19,240 nucleotides of DNA from Faecalicatena fissicatena (lineage in GTDB: Bacteria; Bacillota; Clostridia; Lachnospirales; Lachnospiraceae): assembly GCA_001028025.1 (NCBI GenBank), contig LDAQ01000109.1, positions 1-19,240 of the forward strand. Direction: 5' to 3'. A program made the translations under genes and the position numbers. The notes under the pieces were generated by a model. It was not told the origin of the DNA. It was given only the letters and a program-made list of their open reading frames with translations, and did not search any database. Within the stretch, counting starts at the first letter, position 1, and every line of letters starts with the position of its first letter. Of this stretch, positions 1 through 7,628 are shown in pieces.

Positions 1-129
1 GTAAAAAAACTGCTTCTCAGAAATCCCGTTTGCCCGACACCAGGCGGTTTTTGACATCCCGCTATTCATACATTCATTCAGGATCTTGGTCCAGTGCTCT
101 GCACGAACCTGATGTGTGATTTTATCCAT
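1..129 (-). CDS. IS66 family accessory protein TnpA, N-terminal part (cut by window edge)
   Basis: The minus strand from 129 reads 43 codons, starting MDKITHQVRAEHW and containing MSKTAWCRANGISEKQFFY, which runs off the window. I recognise this as the first small protein (OrfA/TnpA) of IS66-family insertion sequences, a short HTH-like protein encoded upstream of TnpB and the large transposase TnpC. Its exact role in transposition is not established. The start is supported by an AGGAG-type ribosome binding site at about 136-142 on the minus strand. The rest of the element lies outside the window, so it cannot be judged whether the IS is complete. Family assignment is from recognised sequence character, without a search. 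Confidence 0.8.
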   Translation of the reverse strand, partial: MDKITHQVRAEHWTKILNECMNSGMSKTAWCRANGISEKQFFY

Positions 130-458
130 GGTACTAACTCCTTTAAAAAACTTGTAGTTTTCTGGAGTTATTATCTCATGGAGCGAGGAAACTAGCACGG
201 TACTCATGGTCTACCGTATACAACTTAACAGGATCATAACCCATAATTAAATACATGGCAGGCAATCTTAAAGACTACCTGCCGGATAAATTAATCTATG
301 ACAAAATTTTCTTTACTCAAACTCGGGGTGGACTTTGTATTGTAAAATATATTTGTTTCAGTTCCGTGCAAATACACGTCTGTTTTTACTTCAATTGCAT
401 CTTCTATTTTGAATTACTAATATTCTGTTTCCAAAATATCGCCACTAATTCGTGACGA
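130..458. other. Non-coding gap with small hairpins; probable IS66 left end
   Basis: No convincing gene lies here. A 66-codon plus-strand frame at 255-455 has no ribosome binding site and an implausible composition. Two inverted repeats are visible: ACGGTA/TACCGT at 197-202 and 212-217, in the leader of the IS66 gene, and GGCAGG/CCTGCC at 257-262 and 278-283. IS66 elements usually start with GTAA and make 8-bp target duplications. A minus-strand GTAAAG beginning at 316 is a candidate outer end, followed outward by TCAAACTC (317-324). The other IS end is outside the window, so this boundary is a guess. Confidence 0.35.
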
Positions 459-503
459 GTATAACGCTTAGCCAAACATAAAGGTATCTACTTTGCGTTA
501 TAC
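459..503 (-). terminator. Hairpin at the 3' end of the AIPR gene
   Basis: A perfect 9-bp inverted repeat, GTATAACGC (459-467) and GCGTTATAC (495-503), encloses a second short stem AAAG/CTTT (480-483 and 491-494, loop of 7). Its inner arm overlaps the stop codon of the AIPR gene. There is no clear T-run on the minus-strand exit side, so it is a probable transcript-end or stability hairpin rather than a textbook intrinsic terminator. Confidence 0.4.
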
Positions 504-2197
504 TAATGATAGCCATACTCACCTTTTAACTGCTCTACCAATGTTGCCGATTTTGTCATTTCCGCATCATTTTTACCTGATAAATGCTTATCTAATGCAT
601 CAATAACTTTTAATATTTCGTTTACCAATAAGCTATTATTATTTGCAACCTGCAGAATCTTATTACATAAATCTTCCATCTTATTCGCATTCATCATGGG
701 GATTTTTACCTCTGCTATATCATATTTGACCAGCATCAAAATAAAAAATCTATATTTTCTATACTCCATGGGAACCGTTTTATTTCTAAATAGGAACTCT
801 AATTTATACAGTAAATAAGCTGCTGTATAATATGGCAATAATTTATGCGTTTTATTAAATATACCGTCTACAGACTTAAAAAGTCTTCCATAATATCTAC
901 TTGCTAAATGTGGTTTGTCAAAAAACATTGATGCAGCAGCCTTAATCTGAGTATTAATTGAAACAATCCGTACCTTTTCTATATCTGCGGCAGAATTGTA
1001 TTGCTTAGATCGTCGCTCATAATATAATCTTTGCTGACCTTCAAACGTATTATAAAACGCTTCAAGATTGCGGTGAAACTCATTTAAAGCAGCTAATTGT
1101 TCGTCGGATACTTCTGTTTGTCTATTTGTCGCTTTTATTATACTATTAACAGTATTCTCATCAGTTGTTTCAATAATTTTAACAGGGATTTGAAGCTTAT
1201 CACTTATAGCATTCCTATTATAAAAAATGACATGGCTTGTTTGGCAACCATTAACTATTTGATAATCAGTTAGCGTAAATTTATCTCTCACAGTTGTTAG
1301 CTTTTTACAAATGATAGTTACTCCATTATTATATAAAATAAATTTGTTACTCTCCTTTTTTATTGTTTCCATAATTTCCGTGTTAACAGCATTCTCCCCC
1401 TGAAAGTCACGCACATTATCATAAAAAACACTTTTTCTTATTTCTGAGTTATCTCCAATAATTAATTTTAGATATTCAACAACATCAACATATCCTAGAT
1501 ATGCCTGAGTCACTGAGCTTATGTCCGGCAACAGAATTTTTTCTGAAAAAGTAATTTCTTTCTCTACAACATCAATCGTATTACGATACATTTTTTGCAA
1601 TGTATCCGCATCTACTGGCACAAACACTACCTCATTAAATATTCCGATTTCTTGCAAATCAGACTCTGACATTGCTATACGCGCCTTACAATTTTGATCA
1701 TCAACCCATTTGCCCGTTGTGACATAATATAATAAGCATTTCGGTTTTCCTTTTATGTAAACCGCCTTATCTAAAATATATTCTACAATCTCACTTTTAT
1801 CCTGTATGAATTCATTTCTAACAAACTGAGGATCTTCTTCAAAAAAATCTAGTACTCCGGCACCAAATGTACCTATCTCACTTGCAGAAAATGAAACAGA
1901 TGTTTTAGCTTGTATAAAAATAAATGTAATATCTATTAAAGCCTTATTTATTTCAAGCAAATCATCAATTTCCTCTTTTGATGAAATCATTGTACCATTA
2001 GCTAATATTGCAATTCCATCTATTCCACAGTCCCCCCCTGCTCCTGTACAAATATCATTTAAATCAAATATTTCTGCATATTGTTGTGCAATAACACAAT
2101 ATATAGAAAAAAATTCAAATTGTTTACTTATATCTTTTTCTATTATTTGTTGAGATTTTAAAAAATCATCCAAATAACTTTGTATTATCCTATCCAT
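503..2197 (-). CDS. AIPR family abortive phage infection protein
   Basis: The 564-residue product carries the hallmarks of the AIPR (abortive infection phage resistance) family. NVRDFQG lies at residues 261-267, NNGVTIICK at 290-298 and QIVNGCQTS at 313-321. The N-terminal 200 residues look like a restriction-endonuclease-like (Mrr/PD-(D/E)xK type) fold: GGDCGID with Asp60, followed by IFIQAKTS with Gln96 and Lys98, a plausible D...QxK metal site. Family members are linked to phage defence, but the mechanism is not established and the nuclease assignment is my inference. The start at 2197 has an AGAGG ribosome binding site. The gene lies 67 bp downstream of guaA on the same strand with no obvious terminator between, so read-through is possible. 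Base composition is much more AT-rich than guaA, suggesting horizontal acquisition. Confidence 0.88.
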   Translation of the reverse strand: MDRIIQSYLDDFLKSQQIIEKDISKQFEFFSIYCVIAQQYAEIFDLNDICTGAGGDCGIDGIAILANGTMISSKEEIDDLLEINKALIDITFIFIQAKTSVSFSASEIGTFGAGVLDFFEEDPQFVRNEFIQDKSEIVEYILDKAVYIKGKPKCLLYYVTTGKWVDDQNCKARIAMSESDLQEIGIFNEVVFVPVDADTLQKMYRNTIDVVEKEITFSEKILLPDISSVTQAYLGYVDVVEYLKLIIGDNSEIRKSVFYDNVRDFQGENAVNTEIMETIKKESNKFILYNNGVTIICKKLTTVRDKFTLTDYQIVNGCQTSHVIFYNRNAISDKLQIPVKIIETTDENTVNSIIKATNRQTEVSDEQLAALNEFHRNLEAFYNTFEGQQRLYYERRSKQYNSAADIEKVRIVSINTQIKAAASMFFDKPHLASRYYGRLFKSVDGIFNKTHKLLPYYTAAYLLYKLEFLFRNKTVPMEYRKYRFFILMLVKYDIAEVKIPMMNANKMEDLCNKILQVANNNSLLVNEILKVIDALDKHLSGKNDAEMTKSATLVEQLKGEYGYH

Positions 2198-2264
2198 TTT
2201 TCCTCTTTCGTTAAACAGCGTTATTTTCTCTACTCCAATCTAAATCAGATAATATACCTTGATA

Positions 2265-3557
2265 CTATTCAAACTCAATAGTAGCCGGCGGCTTAGGTGA
2301 CATATCATAGCAAACCCGATTCACATTCTCCACCTCGCCCAATATCCTCTCGGTTATCTTCTCCAGCACATCCCAGTCAACCTTCTCAATCGTAGCGGTC
2401 ATAGCATCAATCGTATTAATAGCCCTCAGTATCACCATATACTCAAAGCATCTCTCATGATTCTTCATCCCCACAGATTTAAAATCCGGTACAACCGTAA
2501 AATACTGCCAAACCTTCTTATCCAGTCCAGCCTTCTCAAATTCTTCTCTCAGAATAGCATCCGACTCCCTGACAGCCTCCAGCCGTTCTCTCGTAATAGC
2601 CCCCAGGCATCTCACGCCCAGTCCCGGCCCCGGGAATGGCTGGCGGTATACCATGCTTCCCGGCAGTCCCAGTTCGATACCGCAAGCACGCACTTCATCC
2701 TTAAACAGCTGTTTCAAAGGCTCTACAAGTGCAAACTGCAGATCTTCCGGCAATCCCCCAACATTATGATGAGACTTCACCATCTTTGCAGTCTTCGTTC
2801 CGCTCTCAATAATATCCGGGTAAATAGTCCCCTGTCCCAGGAATTCAATTCCATCCAGTTTCCGTGCCTCTTCCTCAAATACGCGGATGAATTCCCCGCC
2901 GATAATCTTTCTCTTCTCCTCCGGATCTGCAACTCCTTCAAGTTTATCCAAGAATCTGTCCGCTGCATCCACATAGATCAGATTCGCATGAAGCTGATTC
3001 TGGAAGACTTCCACTACGCTCTCGGACTCATTTTTCCGCATCAGTCCGTGGTTTACATGAACACATACCAGCTGCTTGCCAATTGCTTTGATCAAAAGGG
3101 CCGCTACTACAGAAGAGTCAACGCCGCCAGAAAGAGCAAGGAGGACTTTCTTATCCCCAACCTGACGCTTCACCAGCTCAACCTGGTCCTCAATAAAGTT
3201 CTTCATATTCCAGTTTGCCTCTGCTTTGCACTGGTCGAAGATAAACTCTTTCATCGTCTCATCATCCGGAAGCTCGTCGTACTGCTTTTCACATTTTGCG
3301 GTCGGGTGGTCTACGGAAATTACCGGATATCCACACTCGTATAATGCCGGGCTGACATCGACTGCCTGTCCGTCTACAACGCGGTTTTCACCGCCGTTTA
3401 ATATAATTCCTTTTACATTGTCCAGTGCATTCAGCTCGTCCACGGTAATATCGTGAGGGTGAATCTCACTGTATACGCCAAGGCTGCGGATTTGACGGGC
3501 AAGCACAGTATTGTTGGTACTTCCCAGGTCCAGAATAACAATCATGTCCTGTTTCAT
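2265..3557 (-). CDS. guaA: GMP synthase with a truncated, catalytically dead glutaminase domain
   Basis: GMP synthase converts XMP to GMP using ATP and ammonia, normally released from glutamine by an N-terminal class I amidotransferase domain. The ATP-pyrophosphatase and dimerisation domains are complete: SGGVDSS at residues 143-149, then KSHHNVGGLPEDL, YRQPFPGPGLGVRCLG and a C-terminal PPATIEFE. The amidotransferase part is only about 110 residues. It keeps the first strands (VILDLGS, GIILNGGENRV) but after GYPV it lacks the usual CYGM nucleophile motif and the catalytic His and Glu, so the protein is 430 residues rather than about 515. The enzyme probably uses free ammonia or a partner glutaminase. 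I chose ATG 3557 because GAGAGG precedes it; an upstream in-frame ATG at 3644 has no ribosome binding site. Confidence 0.9.
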   Translation of the reverse strand: MKQDMIVILDLGSTNNTVLARQIRSLGVYSEIHPHDITVDELNALDNVKGIILNGGENRVVDGQAVDVSPALYECGYPVISVDHPTAKCEKQYDELPDDETMKEFIFDQCKAEANWNMKNFIEDQVELVKRQVGDKKVLLALSGGVDSSVVAALLIKAIGKQLVCVHVNHGLMRKNESESVVEVFQNQLHANLIYVDAADRFLDKLEGVADPEEKRKIIGGEFIRVFEEEARKLDGIEFLGQGTIYPDIIESGTKTAKMVKSHHNVGGLPEDLQFALVEPLKQLFKDEVRACGIELGLPGSMVYRQPFPGPGLGVRCLGAITRERLEAVRESDAILREEFEKAGLDKKVWQYFTVVPDFKSVGMKNHERCFEYMVILRAINTIDAMTATIEKVDWDVLEKITERILGEVENVNRVCYDMSPKPPATIEFE

Positions 3558-3662
3558 TTGTTTTCCTCTCTTTCTTATACCATGAACCGGGATCGGATTC
3601 CCCTGTGGATTCCGGCTCATAATATATTCGTTCGTTTTTTCCATATTTTTTTGATGAGTCAG

Positions 3663-3698
3663 GCATACAAATTATTGTAAACGGTTTCTTCTGTATGC
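3663..3698 (-). promoter_or_regulatory. Stem-loop in the guaA leader
   Basis: A perfect 7-bp inverted repeat GCATACA (3663-3669) and TGTATGC (3692-3698) with a 22-nt loop sits in the long guaA leader. I do not see the conserved core of the purine riboswitch or a T-box here. A regulatory role is inferred only from position and leader length. Confidence 0.3.
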
Positions 3699-3754
3699 GG
3701 ATGCGGCTCATGAATGCAAGGCCAAAAGTATATCCTGCGGCCCCATACCTTTTT

Positions 3755-3783
3755 ATTATAACTGAACACGCCTTTATTTTCCA
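3755..3783 (-). promoter_or_regulatory. Probable sigma-A promoter of guaA
   Basis: On the minus strand a TATAAT -10 box (3755-3760) follows TGGAAA (3778-3783, 4 of 6 to TTGACA) with a 17-bp spacer. Transcription would start near 3748, giving a leader of about 190 nt before the guaA start. No other good promoter lies closer to the gene. Confidence 0.6.
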
Positions 3784-3821
3784 TCTAAGAAATAGAAATA
3801 GCACATATTTTTAATGCTGTT

Positions 3822-3969
3822 CACGGGACCGTGTGCCCCGCTGCACGGCATCCGCGCCAATAAAGTGATGGGGGTGGGCATCTGGCTCCCCACCGCAGGC
3901 GACTTTAAATGAGCCAGATACCGTTACTATGCACGGCCCATAGGCCCGTGAATAGTAACATATTTTTTT
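3822..3969 (+). other. Structured intergenic region with three hairpins and alternative pairings
   Basis: Between the divergent guaA and dpaA transcripts lie three hairpins. The first pairs CCGTG (3829-3833) with CACGG (3844-3848). The second is an 8-bp perfect stem, ATCTGGCT (3880-3887) with AGCCAGAT (3912-3919). The third is the terminator-like stem listed separately. Another CACGG at 3822-3826 could compete for the first stem, so two mutually exclusive folds are possible. No open reading frame of note is present. It may be a leader or small RNA, or a dispersed intergenic repeat. Confidence 0.4.
3923..3969 (+). terminator. Terminator-like hairpin upstream of dpaA
   Basis: GTTACTAT (3923-3930) pairs with ATAGTAAC (3952-3959). 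Above a 1x1 mismatch the stem continues as CACGG (3932-3936) with CCGTG (3946-3950) and, past a bulge, two more pairs around a CATA loop. A run of seven T follows at 3963-3969. The geometry is that of an intrinsic terminator on the plus strand, yet it precedes dpaA by about 45 nt and follows no plus-strand gene. It could insulate dpaA from upstream transcription or end a leader or small RNA. Confidence 0.6.
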
Positions 3970-3983
3970 CTCTGCATATAATA
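3958..3983 (+). promoter_or_regulatory. Sigma-K-like promoter of dpaA-dpaB
   Basis: CATATAATA at 3975-3983 matches the sigma-K -10 consensus CATANNNTA exactly, and an AC dinucleotide at 3958-3959 lies 15 bp upstream, near the spacing expected for its minimal -35. In Bacillus the homologous spoVF operon is transcribed by sigma-K in the mother cell, so this fits the gene function. The same stretch contains TATAAT (3977-3982), but there is no matching sigma-A -35 box upstream. Confidence 0.55.
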
Positions 3984-4014
3984 ATTAAAATTGTATTTTG
4001 TCAGGAGTTTCAAT

Positions 4015-4929
4015 ATGGAATATCCCCAATACGATTACGCGGTCATCGGCGGAGATATGCGGCAGGTATATCTGGCGGAGGAACTGGCCCACCATCAGAA
4101 CCGTGTATGTCACTATGCCCTGATGGCAGCGCCGGATGAGCGCAGATACTCCGATGCCGCCTTTGTAGCCGGAGTTTCCGGGCTGAAAGAAGCCTGTGCC
4201 GGGTCACGGTGCGTTATCGGTCCGATTCCGCTCAGCAAAAATGGGCGTGATATCAGTCAGAACGCACTGGACGGCTGTCTGCATCTGGATGCACTGCTCA
4301 CCGCGCTGCGCCCCGGATGCCATTTCTTTTCGGGCTGTATCCCGGAAGCCTTCAGGGATGCCGCGCTGGAAAAAGGTGTCTCTGTTCATGATCTGATGGA
4401 ACACACTTCCCTCGCTTACTACAATACGATTGCAACCGCGGAGGGCGCCCTGTGCGAGGCTATTTCCAGAAGCCCCCAGAATCTCCGCCAGAGCAGCTGT
4501 GCTGTTCTGGGATATGGAAAATGCGGCCGCACACTTGTCCAGTATCTGAAGGCAATGTGCTGTCATGTCTTTGTCTGTACCGATAATGAGCAGGAATGTG
4601 CCCAGGCCTCTGTTGCGGCAGACGGTTCCGTAACCCTGGACATTTTACCGAAACGCACGGGCAGCTTTGATTTTATTTTTAATACGATCCCTGCCCCGGT
4701 CGTTACTGCGGAGGTGCTTGGCAATCTGAAAAGTTCCGCCACGATCATAGATATTGCATCTGCCCCCGGCGGAGTCGACTATGAAGAGGCGCAGAAGCTT
4801 GGAGTCAACGCGGTTCTGTGTCCCGGACTGCCCGGAAAATATGCCCCTTCCTCCTCGGCGAAGGCGGTAAAAGAAACCATCGAATCCCTGCTCTCCCAAG
4901 AAGAACTGACTCAAATAAATAAGGAGTGA
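4015..4929 (+). CDS. dpaA: Dipicolinate synthase subunit A
   Basis: DpaA and DpaB together oxidise the dihydrodipicolinate intermediate of lysine synthesis to dipicolinic acid, the calcium-chelating spore-core solute; synthesis takes place in the mother cell. The 304-residue product opens with a Rossmann-like YAVIGGDMRQVYLAEEL and has a second nucleotide-binding segment LGYGKCGR at about residues 165-172. FIFNTIPAPV and IDIASAPGGVDYEEA follow, both typical of the family, and the length is close to Bacillus SpoVFA. ATG 4015 is chosen over an upstream alternative start at 3991 because AGGAG lies at 4003-4007. The dpaB ribosome binding site overlaps its last codons, so the two genes form one operon. 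Confidence 0.93.
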   Translation: MEYPQYDYAVIGGDMRQVYLAEELAHHQNRVCHYALMAAPDERRYSDAAFVAGVSGLKEACAGSRCVIGPIPLSKNGRDISQNALDGCLHLDALLTALRPGCHFFSGCIPEAFRDAALEKGVSVHDLMEHTSLAYYNTIATAEGALCEAISRSPQNLRQSSCAVLGYGKCGRTLVQYLKAMCCHVFVCTDNEQECAQASVAADGSVTLDILPKRTGSFDFIFNTIPAPVVTAEVLGNLKSSATIIDIASAPGGVDYEEAQKLGVNAVLCPGLPGKYAPSSSAKAVKETIESLLSQEELTQINKE

Positions 4930-4935
4930 TTGAAT

Positions 4936-5514
4936 ATGTCTTTAGAAGGAAAAACCATTGGAGTGGCCCTGACCGGCTCCTTCTGCACCTATGAGAAAGT
5001 ATTTGTCGGAATTCAGAGTCTGGTAGACGAAGGTGCCCTGGTCCAGACCATTTTTTCCGACGCCTCAAGCAGCATTGACAGCCGCTTTGGCAGAGCGGAA
5101 GCGTTTATCGAAAGAGCCGAAGCCATCACGGGGGTCCATCCCATGATGACGATATCCGAAGCAGAGCCGATCGGCCCCGGCAGTCTGCTGGATATCCTCG
5201 TGCTCTTCCCCTGTACCGGAAACACGATTGCCAAACTGGCAAACGGCATCACCGATACCCCTGTCCTGATGGCGGCAAAGGCCCACCTCAGGAATAACAA
5301 ACCGCTTCTCATCTCCATTTCCACCAACGATGCCCTTGGCATGAACATGAAAAATATCGGCCTTCTGCTGAACGCCAAAAATATCTATTTCATCCCGTTC
5401 GGCCAGGATAATCCGAAGAAAAAACCAAACTCCATGATCGCACACACGGAGCTTCTCATTCCCGCTCTGGAAGCCGCTTTAGAAGGACGCCAGTATCAGC
5501 CTGTCATCCAGTAA
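4936..5514 (+). CDS. dpaB: Dipicolinate synthase subunit B
   Basis: Second subunit of dipicolinate synthase, a flavoprotein-fold protein needed with DpaA for dipicolinic acid production during sporulation. The 192-residue product contains GVALTGSFCTYEKV near the N-terminus, LFPCTGNTIAKLANGITDTP in the middle and FGQDNPKKKPNSM near the C-terminus, all characteristic of DpaB. ATG 4936 is preferred over TTG 4930: the AAGGAG at 4921-4926, inside the end of dpaA, is 9 nt from the ATG but only 3 nt from the TTG. No clear terminator follows, and the next gene starts 75 bp on in the same direction. Confidence 0.93.
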   Translation: MSLEGKTIGVALTGSFCTYEKVFVGIQSLVDEGALVQTIFSDASSSIDSRFGRAEAFIERAEAITGVHPMMTISEAEPIGPGSLLDILVLFPCTGNTIAKLANGITDTPVLMAAKAHLRNNKPLLISISTNDALGMNMKNIGLLLNAKNIYFIPFGQDNPKKKPNSMIAHTELLIPALEAALEGRQYQPVIQ

Positions 5515-5589
5515 AGCGAAGGGCACCCTGTCATAATCTGAATTGTCTGGAAGAAGATATGACATTTATATGAAAAAGGAGAAGAAAAA

Positions 5590-7437
5590 ATGTGTGGAAT
5601 TGCCGGATTTTTTAACCCTTACATGGATTACAAAACAGAGGAACTAAAGTGGAAACATATACTGGAGGAAATGAACCGCGCCCAGAAGCGCAGAGGGCCC
5701 GACGATGAGGGTACTTATCTGAGTCCGATCTGTGCTCTGGCACATGTAAGGCTGGAGATCATCGACCTGAAGACCGGGCATCAGCCCATGATCCGCAGGA
5801 CGCAGGGCCGTGAATGTGCGATTGTATTTAACGGGGAAATATACAACATGGCGGAGCTGAAGGCAGAACTCATCCTGGAGGGCGCCGATTTTCATACATC
5901 CAGCGATACAGAAGTCATTCTGACAGGTTACATGCTCCACGGAAAAGATTATATCAAAAAACTGAACGGCATCTTCGCCATTGCACTGTGGGACTCTGTT
6001 CCCCAGGAACTCTACCTGTTCCGCGACAGGCTTGGCATTAAACCGCTGTTTTACACTATGACAGGAAAAACGCTTGTATTCTCCTCGGAAATCAAAGGAC
6101 TGTTTGCCTATCCCGGCGTTGAACCGGTGCTGGACACAAGCGGACTCTGTGAAGTCTTTGCCCTGGGGCCTGCCAAATCATACGGCAAAGGCGTTTTTAA
6201 AGATGTTCTGGAAGTCCTCCCCGGCCAGTGCATCACCTTCGACAGAACTTCCTGCACGGAGGAATTCTACTGGAAACTGGAGAGCCGCCCCCATGAGGAT
6301 TCCATGGAGAAAACCATCGAGAAAACCGCATGGCTTGTAGAGGATGCAGTCAAGAAGCAGATGCTCTCCGACATTCCCATCAGTACCTTTCTGTCCGGCG
6401 GCGTAGACAGCAGCCTGGTCACCGCAATCTGTGCCAGAGAACTGAAAAAGCAGGGAAAGCTGCTGAACACTTTTTCCTTTGATTTTGTGGGCAACAACCG
6501 CTACTTCCAGTCCAACTCCTTCCAGCCCAGCCAGGACCGGCCTTATGTGGATAAGATGGTTGAATTTGCGGGCACCAGCCACAGATATCTGGAATGCTCC
6601 AATCAGGACCAGCTGGACTGCCTGTACAAAGCCGTGGATGCCAGGGATCTGCCCTGTATGGCAGATGTGGAATCATCCATGCTGTATTTCTGCTCCCAGG
6701 TGAAAGACTTCAACAAGGTGACCATGACCGGAGAATGCGCGGATGAAATTTTCGGCGGCTACCCCTGGTTCCACAACAAGGAGGCTTTTGAGACCGATGC
6801 CTTCCCCTGGTCCAGAAGTATGGAGCCCAGACAGACGCTCCTGGATGACAGCCTGATCCAGGACCTGCACATGGAAGAATACGCCCATGCCGCTTATGAG
6901 AAAACAATCCACGAGACACCACTCCTTGCAGAAGACACACCGGAAGAAAAAAGACGCCGTGAAATCGCCTGGCTCAACCTGCGCTGGTTCATGGTTACCC
7001 TGCTCGACCGGATGGACCGCACCAGTATGTACAACGGACTGGAAGCCCGGGTTCCCCTGGCAGACCACCGGATCGTAGAATATATCTTCAATGTTCCCTG
7101 GCAGATGAAGTGCCCGGACGGCATCGTAAAAGGCCTTCTCCGGCATGCAGGGGAAGGACTCCTCCCAAAAGAAATCCTCTGGCGGAAAAAGAGCCCCTAC
7201 CCAAAGACCTACGATCCCGCATATGAAAACCTGCTTGGTGACCAGCTGAAAGAAGTCCTGGCTGATCCCAATGCCCCGATCCGGTCCCTGCTGGATACAA
7301 AAAAAGTCCACGCATTTATGAACAGCCCGTCCGACTACGGAAAACCATGGTATGGACAGCTCATGGCCGGTCCCCAGATGCTGGCCTATATGCTCCAGGT
7401 CAATTACTGGCTGGATCATTATAAAATCAGCCTTTAA
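5590..7437 (+). CDS. asnB: Asparagine synthase (glutamine-hydrolysing), AsnB/AsnO type
   Basis: Makes asparagine from aspartate, glutamine and ATP. The 615-residue protein starts MCGIAGFF, so after methionine removal Cys becomes the N-terminal nucleophile of the class II glutaminase domain. VFNGEIYN, SSDTEVIL and FRDRLGIKPLFY mark the rest of that domain. The synthetase domain carries the pyrophosphate loop SGGVDSS near residue 269, then GECADEIFGGYPWF and LDRMDRTSMYNGLEARVPLADH. Length matches full family members. AAGGAG at 5576-5581 supports the start. It follows dpaAB on the same strand, so sporulation-linked expression, as for Bacillus AsnO, is possible, but I see no clear sporulation promoter in the gap. 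Confidence 0.92.
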   Translation: MCGIAGFFNPYMDYKTEELKWKHILEEMNRAQKRRGPDDEGTYLSPICALAHVRLEIIDLKTGHQPMIRRTQGRECAIVFNGEIYNMAELKAELILEGADFHTSSDTEVILTGYMLHGKDYIKKLNGIFAIALWDSVPQELYLFRDRLGIKPLFYTMTGKTLVFSSEIKGLFAYPGVEPVLDTSGLCEVFALGPAKSYGKGVFKDVLEVLPGQCITFDRTSCTEEFYWKLESRPHEDSMEKTIEKTAWLVEDAVKKQMLSDIPISTFLSGGVDSSLVTAICARELKKQGKLLNTFSFDFVGNNRYFQSNSFQPSQDRPYVDKMVEFAGTSHRYLECSNQDQLDCLYKAVDARDLPCMADVESSMLYFCSQVKDFNKVTMTGECADEIFGGYPWFHNKEAFETDAFPWSRSMEPRQTLLDDSLIQDLHMEEYAHAAYEKTIHETPLLAEDTPEEKRRREIAWLNLRWFMVTLLDRMDRTSMYNGLEARVPLADHRIVEYIFNVPWQMKCPDGIVKGLLRHAGEGLLPKEILWRKKSPYPKTYDPAYENLLGDQLKEVLADPNAPIRSLLDTKKVHAFMNSPSDYGKPWYGQLMAGPQMLAYMLQVNYWLDHYKISL

Positions 7438-7454
7438 AAGACAACCACAGGAAA

Positions 7455-7501
7455 ATAAAGACAGGAGATACCGGCCCACTGCCGGTATCTCCTGTCTTTA
7501 T
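7455..7501. terminator. Strong bidirectional intrinsic terminator
   Basis: A 21-bp perfect stem (7455-7475 with 7481-7501) closes a 5-nt loop, CCACT. The A-rich left and T-rich right flanks make it usable from both strands. It lies 18 nt after the asparagine synthase stop and downstream of the convergent lacI-family gene, so it probably serves both. Confidence 0.85.
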
Positions 7502-7628
7502 AAATAAACTAATTGTTAAAACGTTCTTCGTTCATCCTCACACAAAACACAAAATTATGTAACGCTGCCCGCCACATAGCTCCCGCCCTAAATTGCTGCG
7601 TGAATTGCTACATAAACTGCCACATGAA

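Noticed and set aside
255..455. 66-codon plus-strand frame
   Set aside because: No ribosome binding site, a Phe/Cys-rich composition typical of AT-rich non-coding DNA, and no family resemblance.
459..503. attC-like integron recombination site (TAACGC ... GCGTTA)
   Set aside because: Too short, the core does not fit RYYYAAC/GTTRRRY, and no integrase or cassette array is visible; a transcript-end hairpin is simpler.
2457..3344. 295-codon plus-strand frame opposite guaA
   Set aside because: It lies antisense to well-conserved GMP synthase motifs and lacks a recognisable domain; it is a shadow frame.
3558..3644. N-terminal extension of guaA from ATG 3644
   Set aside because: No ribosome binding site, and the extra 29 residues do not match GuaA; ATG 3557 has a good site.
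3558..3760. Purine riboswitch upstream of guaA
   Set aside because: The conserved junction sequences of the purine aptamer are not found.
5515..5589. Sigma-G/sigma-F promoter before asnB (TGAATT ... CATTTATA)
   Set aside because: The -10 does not fit CATNNTA and the match is too loose to call.
6673..7479. 268-codon minus-strand frame opposite asparagine synthase
   Set aside because: It overlaps strongly conserved AsnB motifs on the other strand; a shadow frame in GC-rich coding DNA.
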